A stretch of 64,000 nt of DNA from the NCBI RefSeq assembly GCF_019801145.1, contig NZ_JAHVJQ010000003.1, forward strand, positions 372,001 to 436,000, given 5' to 3'. Shown here one piece after another: positions 50,530 to 58,153 of the stretch. Numbering within the stretch: position 1 is the first letter of the stretch; each line of letters starts with the position of its first letter. A program made the translations under genes and the position numbers. Under the pieces are notes generated by a model. That model saw only the letters and a program-made list of their open reading frames with translations, was not told where the DNA came from and searched no databases. This DNA is from Leisingera aquaemixtae. Lineage in GTDB: Bacteria > Pseudomonadota > Alphaproteobacteria > Rhodobacterales > Rhodobacteraceae.

Positions 50530-51315
50530 ATGCGCGCATTCGCATCTTACGCCGCCGCAGGCAGCCTTCTGGTTATGGCTGCCTGTTCTCCTCAGGTTCC
50601 CGACAGCGCCGCAGGCGTTGGCATCGACGGCGACCCGTTTGCGCCGCCGCCCGCCGCTGGCACCACCATCAATGGCGATCCGCTGGTGCCGCCCGCGCGG
50701 GTGTCCACGGAAACCTATCAGACCGCTGCCGCGCCGCGCAGCGCCGGCACCACAACCGCTGCCGGCACGTTCAGCAGCGCCGCGGCGTCCGCCGGCGACG
50801 CGGACATCGCCCGCCAGACCGAAGCGGCCCTGGCAGCCTCCCGCGCCAATTCCGGCACAGGGACCGGCACGGCGCCGCTGGACGCCAGCCCGTCCAACCC
50901 GGCGCCGCAGTTGGCAGGCAACGCGGGCATCTCGGACGAGAACGATTTCCAGGCAGTGTCGGCACGCCAGTCGATCGAAAGCGACGCTGCGCGGCTGGAG
51001 CGGCAGCGGTCGCAGTACCAGCAGGTGCAGCCCACCGCGGTGCCGGAACGCGCTGGCGATAGCGGGCCGAACATCGTGAAATACGCGCTCAGCACCTCCA
51101 ACCCCAAGGGCGTGCGGATCTACACCCGCGCAGGCATCAACCTGAAGGCCCGCAGCGCCCGCAACTGCGCGGAGTTCGCCTCGCCCGACCAGGCCCAGGT
51201 CGCCTTCCTCGAAAGCGGCGGCCCCGAGCGCGACCGCAAGGTGCTGGACCCGGATGGCGACGGCTTTGCCTGCGGCTGGGATCCGGCGCCTTACCGGCTG
51301 GCCGTCCAGAACTGA
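50530..51315 (+). CDS. Lipoprotein with C-terminal Excalibur calcium-binding domain
   Basis: A 261-residue predicted lipoprotein (LLVMAAC lipobox). The middle is a low-complexity Ala/Thr/Ser/Gly region. The C terminus has an Excalibur-type motif: RNCAEFASPDQAQVAFLESG and VLDPDGDGFACGWDP, with the DxDxDG calcium loop and paired cysteines. Excalibur domains occur on cell-surface and wall-associated proteins. Its stop overlaps the start of the amidase gene, which points to a shared envelope role. The ATG at 50530 follows AGGTACCCC. Confidence 0.8.
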   Translation: MRAFASYAAAGSLLVMAACSPQVPDSAAGVGIDGDPFAPPPAAGTTINGDPLVPPARVSTETYQTAAAPRSAGTTTAAGTFSSAAASAGDADIARQTEAALAASRANSGTGTGTAPLDASPSNPAPQLAGNAGISDENDFQAVSARQSIESDAARLERQRSQYQQVQPTAVPERAGDSGPNIVKYALSTSNPKGVRIYTRAGINLKARSARNCAEFASPDQAQVAFLESGGPERDRKVLDPDGDGFACGWDPAPYRLAVQN

Positions 51316-51989
51316 TGACGGCTGATCAGCCAGGCGCCGTTTGGCACCCCAGCCCGAATTTCGGGCCCCGCAGGGATGGCCTGACGCCGTCCCTGATCGT
51401 TTTGCACTACACCGCGATGGACAGTGCCGCGGCCGCGCTGGACCGGCTTTGCGATCCGGCGGCCGAGGTTTCCGCCCACTACCTGATCGGTGCGGACGGC
51501 GGCCTGTGGCAGATGGTGGCGGAAGACAGCCGCGCCTGGCACGCAGGCGCCGGCGAATGGGCCGGGCAGGCGGACATCAACTCCCGCTCCATCGGCATTG
51601 AGCTCGACAACCACGGCACCCATCCGTTCAGCGAACCGCAGATGGCGGCGCTGGAAGCGCTGATGCGCGGCATCATGCAGCGCCGGGACATCCCGCCTGC
51701 GGGGGTGATCGGCCATTCCTGCATGGCGCCGGGACGCAAATGCGACCCCGGCCCGCGTTTCGACTGGGCGCGCCTGGCCCGGCTTGGGCTGGCCGCGGGA
51801 GGCTTCGGGGCGCCGCAGCCGCAGAGCATGAAATTTGAGGACTTCCGCCAAGCCGCCGCCGCGGCCGGTTTCACGGCACCTGCTGATGATCGAACGCTTC
51901 TGGCGGCTGTGCGGCTGCGGTTCCGGCCCTGGGCGCGCGGCCCGCTCTCGGCAGAAGACTTTCTGCCTTTGCATCCGCTGGTCCGCTAA
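51315..51989 (+). CDS. N-acetylmuramoyl-L-alanine amidase, AmiD/Amidase_2 family
   Basis: A 224-residue zinc amidase that cuts between MurNAc and the stem peptide. It has IVLHYTAMDSAAAAL (first His), ADGGLWQMVAEDSRAWHAG (second His), NSRSIGIELDNHG and IGHSCMAPGRKCDPG (third zinc ligand and catalytic residues). The C-terminal helical part resembles a peptidoglycan-binding region. There is no signal peptide, which suggests cytoplasmic recycling or export by another route. Its ATG overlaps the lipoprotein stop. Confidence 0.9.
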   Translation: MTADQPGAVWHPSPNFGPRRDGLTPSLIVLHYTAMDSAAAALDRLCDPAAEVSAHYLIGADGGLWQMVAEDSRAWHAGAGEWAGQADINSRSIGIELDNHGTHPFSEPQMAALEALMRGIMQRRDIPPAGVIGHSCMAPGRKCDPGPRFDWARLARLGLAAGGFGAPQPQSMKFEDFRQAAAAAGFTAPADDRTLLAAVRLRFRPWARGPLSAEDFLPLHPLVR

Positions 51990-52000
51990 GGGGGGCTTAT

Positions 52001-52045
52001 GCGAGGCTCTGCCTCGCGCTCCGGGATATTGGGGGCCAGATGAAG
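52001..52045 (-). repeat. Dispersed intergenic repeat, copy 4 (inverted, head-to-head with copy 5)
   Basis: Read on the minus strand, the head CTTCATCTGGCCCCCAATAT is followed by hairpin GCGAGGC/GCCTCGC (52011-52017 with 52001-52007). It starts 12 bp after the amidase stop. The next copy runs the other way 14 bp further on. Confidence 0.7.
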
Positions 52046-52058
52046 AGCGGATCCATTA

Positions 52059-52119
52059 TTCATCTGGCTGGAAATATCCTGGGGTGAATTGGCCCTTCGC
52101 CAAAAGGGGCAAAGCCCCT
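52059..52119 (+). repeat. Dispersed intergenic repeat, copy 5
   Basis: The head TTCATCTGGCTGGAAATA begins at 52059 and continues to GGGGTGAATT. It is followed by hairpin TTGGC/GCCAA (52089-52093 with 52099-52103) and hairpin AGGGGC/GCCCCT (52105-52110 with 52114-52119). Its layout matches copy 2 (5302) with different stem sequences. It lies just upstream of the rnpB promoter. Confidence 0.75.
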
Positions 52120-52136
52120 GCCGCCGCACTATCCGC

Positions 52137-52165
52137 TTGACGGCGGGCGCCGTTGTTCCTACGCC
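52137..52165 (+). promoter_or_regulatory. Predicted rnpB promoter
   Basis: TTGACG (52137-52142) and TACGCC (52160-52165), with a 17-bp spacer, end 6 nt before the first base of the P1 helix of RNase P RNA at 52172. That is exactly where transcription should begin. Confidence 0.6.
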
Positions 52166-52171
52166 TCCCCT

Positions 52172-52585
52172 CGCGCAGAAGGCTGGATGGCCGCCGGCGC
52201 GGGGGGAGCCCCGTGCGGGAGGAAAGTCCGGACTCCATGAAGCAGCGGTGCCGGGTAACGCCCGGGCGGGGAAACCCGACGGAAAGCGCCACAGAAAACA
52301 GACCGCCAGCCCCCGGGCTGGTAAGGGTGAAACGGTGGGGTAAGAGCCCACCGCGCCCCTGGCAACAGGGGCGGCACGGCAAGCCCCACCGGGAGCAATG
52401 CCAAATAGGGTCCCCGCGCGGGCAGGTTCCGGTTCGCCGGAAAACCGCCGCTAGGTTCGCTTCAGCCGAGAGGGACCGGGTTGGCAGCTTGAGCGGCGCA
52501 GCAATGCGCCGCCTAGATGAATGGCCATCGATCCCTGCCTTACGGGGCAGGGGGGACAGGATCCGGCTTACAGGCCTTCTGCGCG
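52172..52585 (+). ncRNA. rnpB: RNase P RNA (type A, alphaproteobacterial)
   Basis: The RNA subunit of ribonuclease P, which cleaves tRNA 5' leaders. Diagnostic segments are GGAGGAAAGTCCGGACTCC, ACAGAAAACAGACCGCC, GGTAAGGGTGAAACGGTG, GGTAAGAGCCCACCGC and the 3' part AGATGAATGGCCATC with CCGGCTTACAGG. Helix P1 is CGCGCAGAAGGC (52172-52183) with GCCTTCTGCGCG (52574-52585), followed by TTTTT. Length about 414 nt. The last 18 nt overlap the end of the convergent cyclase gene. Confidence 0.96.
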
Positions 52586-54190
52586 TTTTTCCGGTTCATA
52601 GGCAGCGGCTGCTCCGGGTATGCCCTTCAACTCGAAACTGCCGGCTTTCTGCAGACCGGCGCCAATGGCCTTGGCGGTGGCCTCGCACAGCAGGATCTGC
52701 CCGCTTTGCGCCTGCTCGCAGAGCCGGGCCGCCAGGTTCGGCGCCGCGCCGATTGCCGCATAGTCCAGCCGCCCTTCGAAACCGATCTGGCCCAGCGTCG
52801 CCTCGCCGGTGGCAATCCCGATCCCTAGGCCGATCCGGCTGCCGCCGGTTTGAAAAGGTCTCAGGGCCTCGGGAAAGGCCGCCTGCATCTGCTGCGCCAG
52901 CGCCAGCGCCTGCCCGGCCGGATCCTCGCAGGGCAGCGGCGCGTTGAACAGAACCAGGAGCCCGTCGCCCAGAAACCGCTCCAGCGTGCCGCCCGCCTGA
53001 TCAATCAGCGGCCCGGCGGTCTGGTGAAAGGCGTTGAGCGCCGCAATCACCTGTTCCGGGGCAACCGCACTGGCAAAGGCGGTGAAGCCCCGCAGGTCTG
53101 CAAACAGAACCGTCACGGTGCGGCGCTGGCTGTTCAGCAGGGCGTTGCCGTCACCCGCGTTCACGATCATCGCCGCCACCGGCTCCGGCAGGAAACGGCG
53201 CAGCCGGTTGGTTCGCTCCAGCTCGGCGACCTGATGCGCCACCTTGCGCTCCAGCTGGCTGTTCCAGGTCCTCAGCTCCTCCTTCTGCGCATTGACCTCC
53301 TCGTACAGCGCGCCCAGCTCCCGGCTCATGCTGTTCGCGTTCCTGGCCAGCCCGCCGAATTCATCCCGGTTGGGAACAGCGGCCCTGGCAGTGAAATTGC
53401 CGGAGGCGACTGCGCTCAGCGTGCGGCCGATCTGCTCCACCGGCCAGAGCACGGAGGAGGAGATCGCATAACCCGCCAGCAGCGACAGCAGGACCGCGGC
53501 CACGCTGGCCCCGATGACCAGAGCGCGGGCACGCGCGTAGGCCTGGGCGGTCTCCTGCGCGCGCAGGTTCATCCGCCGTTCGATGTCCTTGGCGATTGTA
53601 TAGGCATCGCGCTGCAGACTCAGGGCGATCGGGGTGAACTGCTTTTCCACCAGTTCGGCAACACGCGCCGTGCCGCCGGTCCGCCGGGCCTGCGCAAGGG
53701 CCGTTGCGGCAGGCGGCAGTCGCTGCGCGGTCCGCTGCAGTGCCGGCAGCCGCTGATCCCTGGGCAGGTTCTGAAGCTCCACCTGCCGCGCGTGGCGGGC
53801 AACGATGACGGTCAGGTCATTGGCTTCATTCAGCGCCTGGGCCAAGGGCAGCCCCATGCGGCCCGGGGTCTTGGACGTGCTGGCCATGGCAAACACCAAG
53901 GCGTCGCCTGCGCTTTGATAGATGCGGTTATAGGCTGCGATCTGCTGCTGATCGCGGATCAGCTGCCGGGTCCGCTCATTGGCCTGCAGCAGCGTCTGCA
54001 GCCCCAGCAGCGCAAGCACAATCACCAGGCCGGTTCCGGTCAGAAAGGCGGCCAGCAGCTTGTGCCGCAGCGAAACCGCCAGACCGGCCACTGCGCGCAC
54101 CAGAAGATTCGGCTGCTGGGCTAAGTGGCTGGAATCCCCGGGTTCGGGCATCGGCAGGGCTTTCGGTCTGTGGCGCGGATCTTCAGCCAT
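52568..54190 (-). CDS. Membrane-bound class III adenylate/guanylate cyclase with HAMP-like linker
   Basis: A 540-residue sensor cyclase. A first membrane helix (about 45-67) precedes a periplasmic or extracytoplasmic helical sensor domain. A second helix (about 225-247) leads into a HAMP-like segment and a coiled linker ([19 protein letters not shown]). The class III catalytic domain follows: [24 protein letters not shown] and [17 protein letters not shown]. The two metal Asp residues are in FADLRG and LGDGLL. It should make cAMP (or cGMP) in response to an unknown signal. Its last codons overlap the 3' strand of rnpB. Confidence 0.9.
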   Translation of the reverse strand: MAEDPRHRPKALPMPEPGDSSHLAQQPNLLVRAVAGLAVSLRHKLLAAFLTGTGLVIVLALLGLQTLLQANERTRQLIRDQQQIAAYNRIYQSAGDALVFAMASTSKTPGRMGLPLAQALNEANDLTVIVARHARQVELQNLPRDQRLPALQRTAQRLPPAATALAQARRTGGTARVAELVEKQFTPIALSLQRDAYTIAKDIERRMNLRAQETAQAYARARALVIGASVAAVLLSLLAGYAISSSVLWPVEQIGRTLSAVASGNFTARAAVPNRDEFGGLARNANSMSRELGALYEEVNAQKEELRTWNSQLERKVAHQVAELERTNRLRRFLPEPVAAMIVNAGDGNALLNSQRRTVTVLFADLRGFTAFASAVAPEQVIAALNAFHQTAGPLIDQAGGTLERFLGDGLLVLFNAPLPCEDPAGQALALAQQMQAAFPEALRPFQTGGSRIGLGIGIATGEATLGQIGFEGRLDYAAIGAAPNLAARLCEQAQSGQILLCEATAKAIGAGLQKAGSFELKGIPGAAAAYEPEKRAEGL

Positions 54191-54322
54191 TGAAATGGGG
54201 CAATCACGGCGGAAAGCGATGTTTCACCGCCCCAATCGGCGGGAAAGCCGCTGAAAGCCCCTGTTGCGCGGGGCGGGCGGGCAGAATTGGCCCTCCGGGG
54301 CGGTTTCCGGGCGATTTGGCTG

Positions 54323-54350
54323 TTGACTTGGGGCGCAGGGCGGGTAAAAG
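54323..54350 (+). promoter_or_regulatory. Predicted rpmG promoter
   Basis: TTGACT (54323-54328), a 16-bp spacer and TAAAAG (54345-54350), about 62 bp before the L33 start. Confidence 0.5.
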
Positions 54351-54411
54351 CCGGGCTTCAGATAGGAATTTACCGAGAGGCCCCTGCCTTTTCGGACGCA
54401 GGAGAAGCACC

Positions 54412-54579
54412 ATGGCGAAGCCGACCACCATCAAGATCCGCCTGAACTCGAGCGCGGGCACCGGCCACTTCTATGTGACCAAGAAAAACGCACGCACCAT
54501 GACCGAGAAAATGGTCGTGCGTAAGTATGACCCGGTCGTGCGCAAGCACGTCGAGTACAAAGAAGGCAAAATCAAGTAA
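54412..54579 (+). CDS. rpmG: 50S ribosomal protein L33
   Basis: A 55-residue ribosomal protein ([38 protein letters not shown]). It lacks the zinc-binding cysteines, so it is the C-minus form. The ATG at 54412 follows GCAGGAGAAGCACC. It stands alone between a predicted promoter and a strong terminator. Confidence 0.96.
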   Translation: MAKPTTIKIRLNSSAGTGHFYVTKKNARTMTEKMVVRKYDPVVRKHVEYKEGKIK

Positions 54580-54606
54580 GCCTTCCTTACGGACCGATTT
54601 CCGGAA

Positions 54607-54639
54607 ACGGGTCGCGCGATGCGCGGCCCGTTTTCTTTT
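54607..54639 (+). terminator. Rho-independent terminator after rpmG
   Basis: ACGGGTCGCGC (54607-54617) pairs with GCGCGGCCCGT (54621-54631) with one G-T wobble; TTTTCTTTT follows. Confidence 0.9.
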
Positions 54640-54803
54640 GCGCCTTCATCTGCGCCGTGCATCCGCATCGGCCCGCTGTCTGCAATTGTCGGAAAATGCC
54701 GCGCGGATTGCCGGGTGCTCCGGCACCTTGTTGCCCCATTTCCGGCCTAGCCTGTGGCTTGTGGGTGAACAAGCAAGCGGGTGGATGTGTTGTGAGGGTA
54801 ATC

Positions 54804-55208
54804 ATGTTAGCGGCGGTGCTGTCAGCGGCCGGGGCGCCGGTGTCCAGTTTCTTTGAGGAGAAGGCCGCGGTGCGGCTGCCCCCGGCCGTCAGTGCCGCGC
54901 CTTTACCCGTTGCGGCAGCAGCCCCCCGTCAGCACGGGGCAGCGCAGCAGGCGGTATCGGACAGGTTTGTGCGCCTGAACGGGCGCAGGCTGGCGCTGAG
55001 CCTGGTGCGCGCAGGCAGCGCCGGTGTCGCGGTGCTGAGCGTCCCGGAAACCAGCGCGGTGCCCGTCCTGCCGGAGATCGCGGAGGTGGAGCTGCGCAGC
55101 CTGCTGCAGAGCGTCTCGGGCTGCCGCGTGGATGGAAGCCTCCGCAAGGTGCCGGGCCGGCAGGGGGCGATTGCCATTTCCGCCGGCCTTGATTGCTCCG
55201 GCGCCTGA
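54804..55208 (+). CDS. Small secreted or membrane-associated protein of unknown function
   Basis: From the ATG at 54804 (GAGGGTAATC just upstream) this is a 134-residue protein. A short hydrophobic start (MLAAVLSAAGAPVSSFF) is followed by an Ala/Pro-rich segment and a compact C-terminal region. Two cysteines (SGCRVDGS and GLDCSGA) could form a disulfide. I do not recognise a family. A GTG at 54792 or a longer upstream start cannot be excluded. Confidence 0.55.
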   Translation: MLAAVLSAAGAPVSSFFEEKAAVRLPPAVSAAPLPVAAAAPRQHGAAQQAVSDRFVRLNGRRLALSLVRAGSAGVAVLSVPETSAVPVLPEIAEVELRSLLQSVSGCRVDGSLRKVPGRQGAIAISAGLDCSGA

Positions 55209-55210
55209 CC

Positions 55211-55684
55211 TCAGGCGCGCCACTCTGCCACGGTCAGCACCGGTTCCATCCCCATGCCCTGCATCAGCGCCGCCGAGGCGCTGTTGAACGGCGCATAGGT
55301 GGCCGCAATCACCGTGGCGCCCTCTGCCAGCGCCCGCGTCTTCATCGCCTCCACCAGCGCCTTGCCGACGCCCATCCGGCGCCAGGCTTCGGTGACCGAG
55401 ATATGGTGCAGCATGGCGCGTTTTTCGGCGGCGCGGACGGGCAGGGCGGGGCGGTCCTGTAGCTCATAGATCAGGTAGCCCAGCAGCGCCCCCTGCGGGC
55501 TCTCTGCGGCCAGCGCAAACACGTTCTCCTCCTGCAGCCAGCGTTGCAGCCAGGCAGCCAGATCGCCGCTGCCGGGCGCCGGGATGTGGCGCTCCGGCTG
55601 ATGCTGGGCGTGCAGCGCGTGCAGGTCCTGCAGCAGCGGCAGCAGGCGGCCTGCCTCTGCCGCCGGGATCTCAATGATTTTCAT
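55211..55684 (-). CDS. GNAT family N-acetyltransferase
   Basis: A 157-residue acetyltransferase with the acetyl-CoA binding motif HHISVTEAWRRMGVGKALVEAM (motif A, Q/RxxGxG/A form RRMGVGKA). The C-terminal LMQGMGMEPVL segment is typical of GNAT proteins. The substrate is unknown. It starts with ATG at 55684 and is convergent with the small protein upstream. Confidence 0.88.
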   Translation of the reverse strand: MKIIEIPAAEAGRLLPLLQDLHALHAQHQPERHIPAPGSGDLAAWLQRWLQEENVFALAAESPQGALLGYLIYELQDRPALPVRAAEKRAMLHHISVTEAWRRMGVGKALVEAMKTRALAEGATVIAATYAPFNSASAALMQGMGMEPVLTVAEWRA

Positions 55685-55716
55685 GGGTGTGTCCCTTGTT
55701 ATCGTTGTTGAAAATG

Positions 55717-55745
55717 AAAAGGGGCGGATCGCTGAGATCCGCCCC
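55717..55745 (-). terminator. Rho-independent terminator of the YccA-type gene
   Basis: GGGGCGGATC (55721-55730) pairs with GATCCGCCCC (55736-55745). On the minus strand the stem is followed by TTTTCATTTT. Confidence 0.88.
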
Positions 55746-55771
55746 TCGCTGTGTTGGAATGTGGCCTGCGG

Positions 55772-56548
55772 TTATTCGCGGTTGCCAAGCAGCTGGAGCA
55801 GCATCATGAACATGTTGATGAAGTCCAGGTAGAGGCTCAGCGCGCCCATGATCGCGGATTTCGCCAGCCACTCCTGGTCGCCCGCGTGGGCCATCTGCAG
55901 GTAGTCGTTCTTGATCCGCTGGGTGTCATAGGCGGTGAGGCCTGCAAAGATCAGCACGCCGATCACCGAGATCGCAAACGCCATGGCGGAGGACGCCAGG
56001 AAGATGTTGACGATCGACGCCACGATCAGGCCGATCAGGCCCATGATCAGGAAGGAGCCCATGCCGCTGAGGTCCTTCTTGGTGGTGTAGCCCACCAGCG
56101 ACAGGCCCGCAAAGGCGATGGAGGTGATCAGGAACACCTGCACGATGCTTTCGCCGGTGAAGACCAGGAAGATCGAGCTGATCGACAGGCCCATCACGGT
56201 GGCGAAGACATAGAACAGCAGCTGCACGCCGGCCGCGGACATGCGGTTGGCGGCGGCGCCGATGCCGAAGATGAAGGCCAGCGGCGCGAACATGATCACC
56301 CACTTCAGCGGCGAGGCGTAAAGCGCGTAGCCGATGTTGGTCAGGTATTTGTCAGCGCTCAGCTGGGCCACGGCATTGGCCGGGTCCGAGGTGACCGCCA
56401 GCCCGGCAATCGCCCAGGCGGCCAGGAAGGTGATGAACGTGCCTGCCGACATGGTGGCATAGACTTTGTTCATATGGGCGCGGAGGCCCTCATCAATCTG
56501 CGCGGCGCGGGCGCCTGCGGCAGAGCGGATGGTATCGAATTGTGCCAT
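55772..56548 (-). CDS. Bax inhibitor-1/YccA family membrane protein
   Basis: A 258-residue protein with seven hydrophobic segments, including FITFLAAWAIAGLAV, WVIMFAPLAFIFGIGAAA and the family signature LTAYDTQRIKNDYLQMAH near the C terminus. Members (YccA, YetJ) act as calcium-leak channels or FtsH modulators; the role here is not shown. The ATG at 56548 begins MAQFDTIRSAAGARAAQID, and the upstream reading is rejected. A clear terminator follows. Confidence 0.92.
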   Translation of the reverse strand: MAQFDTIRSAAGARAAQIDEGLRAHMNKVYATMSAGTFITFLAAWAIAGLAVTSDPANAVAQLSADKYLTNIGYALYASPLKWVIMFAPLAFIFGIGAAANRMSAAGVQLLFYVFATVMGLSISSIFLVFTGESIVQVFLITSIAFAGLSLVGYTTKKDLSGMGSFLIMGLIGLIVASIVNIFLASSAMAFAISVIGVLIFAGLTAYDTQRIKNDYLQMAHAGDQEWLAKSAIMGALSLYLDFINMFMMLLQLLGNRE

Positions 56549-56674
56549 ATTGAATGGTCTCCGTAATCTACTCCCTCGCTGCCGGCACGCGAACAGGACC
56601 GCAGGCGGCAGCTTTCCAGCCAAATATCGGGTGAAGCGGAGTTCGGTTCAAGTATTTCGGACAAAGAAATACAT

Positions 56675-56711
56675 GAAAAAACAACCAAACGGGCCGCGCT
56701 GCGGCGGCCCG
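56675..56711 (-). terminator. Terminator of the DUF1127 gene
   Basis: CGGGCCGC (56690-56697) pairs with GCGGCCCG (56704-56711). On the minus strand it is followed by TTTGGTTGTTTTTTC. Confidence 0.75.
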
Positions 56712-56746
56712 TCCGTCAGGCCGGCGCCTGACTGGCCGGAACCGGC

Positions 56747-56968
56747 TCAGCCGTGCCAGTGATCCGGCGCTTTCCAGAACCCGCCGCGGGCCTCCGCGTC
56801 CGCCTGCGCCCGGGTCACGCCGATGTCCTCCAGCGCGCGCGCATCGAGCCGCGCCAGCTGGCGGCGCTGGCGCCATGCCGCCATGTGAAGGCGCAGGCGG
56901 GACGTTATTGAAAGCTGCGGCTTGGCGGCGCGGCAGGGGGCGGTGCAGGATGAGGTTGCGAGGGTCAT
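56747..56968 (-). CDS. DUF1127 small basic protein (YjiS-like)
   Basis: A 73-residue protein with the DUF1127 segment RRQLARLDARALEDIGVTR and a following Ala/Glu-rich part. DUF1127 proteins bind RNA or tune phosphate and carbon metabolism in some Alphaproteobacteria. The N-terminal half is variable. It is divergent from a LysR gene that probably regulates it. The ATG at 56968 is supported by length. Confidence 0.88.
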   Translation of the reverse strand: MTLATSSCTAPCRAAKPQLSITSRLRLHMAAWRQRRQLARLDARALEDIGVTRAQADAEARGGFWKAPDHWHG

Positions 56969-57013
56969 GGGCTTGGTCCTTCAGTTATGTTTGTGATGCT
57001 TCCCTTTGGGGCG

Positions 57014-57028
57014 ATCAATTGTGTTGAT
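57014..57028. promoter_or_regulatory. Inverted repeat between DUF1127 and LysR genes
   Basis: ATCAATTGTGTTGAT is a perfect inverted repeat ATCAA-N5-TTGAT and contains a T-N11-A core. That is the LysR-box pattern. It sits 46 bp from the DUF1127 start and 66 bp from the LysR start, where a shared operator is expected. Confidence 0.6.
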
Positions 57029-57093
57029 GAATATGGGATGCTGTGGCATATTTTTAAAACGAATGTTTTTGATCCAATGAATCAGGTTCTGTG

Positions 57094-57975
57094 ATGGTAA
57101 GAAATCTCGATATCACCACGCTCCGCTCCTTTGTCGCGGTGGCGGAATACGGCGGGGTGACCCGCGCCGCCGGTTTCCTGCATCTGACCCAGTCGGCGGT
57201 CTCGATGCAGATGAAGCGGCTGGAGGAGCTTTTGGGGCTGGAACTGCTGGACCGGTCGGGCCGCACCATCGCGCTGACCGCCGAGGGTGAACAGATGCTG
57301 GGCTATGCCCGCAAGATGGTGGCGCTGAATGACGAGGTGATCAGCCGGCTGACCGACCAGGCCTTTGAGGGCGAGGTGCTCCTTGGGGTGCCGCATGACG
57401 TGGTGCATCCGGTGATCCCGCAGGTGCTGAAGCGGTTCAGCCTCAGCTATCCGCGGGTCAATGTGAACCTCTGCACCTCCAACACCCGCGACCTCAAGGC
57501 CGAGTTCGCGCGCGGCGCCTTCGACCTGATCCTGACCACCGAAACCGGCGCGGGCGAGGGCGGCGAGACCATTCACAGCATGCCGCTGCGCTGGGTTGGC
57601 GCGCCCGACGGCGCGGTCTGGCGGCAGCGCCCGCTGCGGCTCGGCTTCTGCCGCAACTGCAGCTTCCGCCCGGTGGCCACGGCGGCGCTGGATGAGGCCG
57701 GCATTGAATGGGAAATGGCGCTGGACAGCGATTCCGACCGCACGGTCGAGGCAACCGTCAGCGCCGACCTGGCTGTTGGCGTGCTGCTGGAGGGCACCCA
57801 GCCGTCTTATCAGGAGCTGATCACCCAAAGTAGCGGACTGCCGGAACTGCCGATGCAGCACATCAATCTTTACGGCGCGGAGCGCGTGCACGCGCCCTAT
57901 GTCGAGGAACTGGCGGAGTTCATCCGGCAGGGGTTCCAGGGGCTGTGGGCCACGCCGCTGCGGGCGGCCAGCTGA
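57094..57975 (+). CDS. LysR family transcriptional regulator
   Basis: A 293-residue regulator with the LysR HTH (LDITTLRSFVAVAEYGGVTR, QSAVSMQMKRLEELLGLELL) and a substrate-binding domain whose middle includes PHDVVHPVIPQVLKRFS. The ATG at 57094 is preferred over the GTG at 57091. It is divergent from the DUF1127 gene; this pair is common in Rhodobacteraceae. The inverted repeat at 57014-57028 is the likely binding site. The effector is unknown. Confidence 0.9.
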   Translation: MVRNLDITTLRSFVAVAEYGGVTRAAGFLHLTQSAVSMQMKRLEELLGLELLDRSGRTIALTAEGEQMLGYARKMVALNDEVISRLTDQAFEGEVLLGVPHDVVHPVIPQVLKRFSLSYPRVNVNLCTSNTRDLKAEFARGAFDLILTTETGAGEGGETIHSMPLRWVGAPDGAVWRQRPLRLGFCRNCSFRPVATAALDEAGIEWEMALDSDSDRTVEATVSADLAVGVLLEGTQPSYQELITQSSGLPELPMQHINLYGAERVHAPYVEELAEFIRQGFQGLWATPLRAAS

Positions 57976-58153
57976 CAAGCCTGCAGGCCGGAACTCCCGC
58001 GCCCGCAGGCTGCCCTGGCGTGGCCAGCGCATCCTTGGCGGCCTTGGGCCAGGCTCAGCGCCGCGCCCGCTGAGCCTGGCCCAACCGCTGCGGTGCATTT
58101 CGCAGAAATGCTCTGTCTGCGGGCGGGAGCCCGAACTGCGGCCGTTCGGCCTG

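Noticed and set aside
48519-50531. 670-codon minus-strand open frame opposite gatC-gatA
   Set aside because: Shadow of two strongly conserved genes; no motif in its translation.
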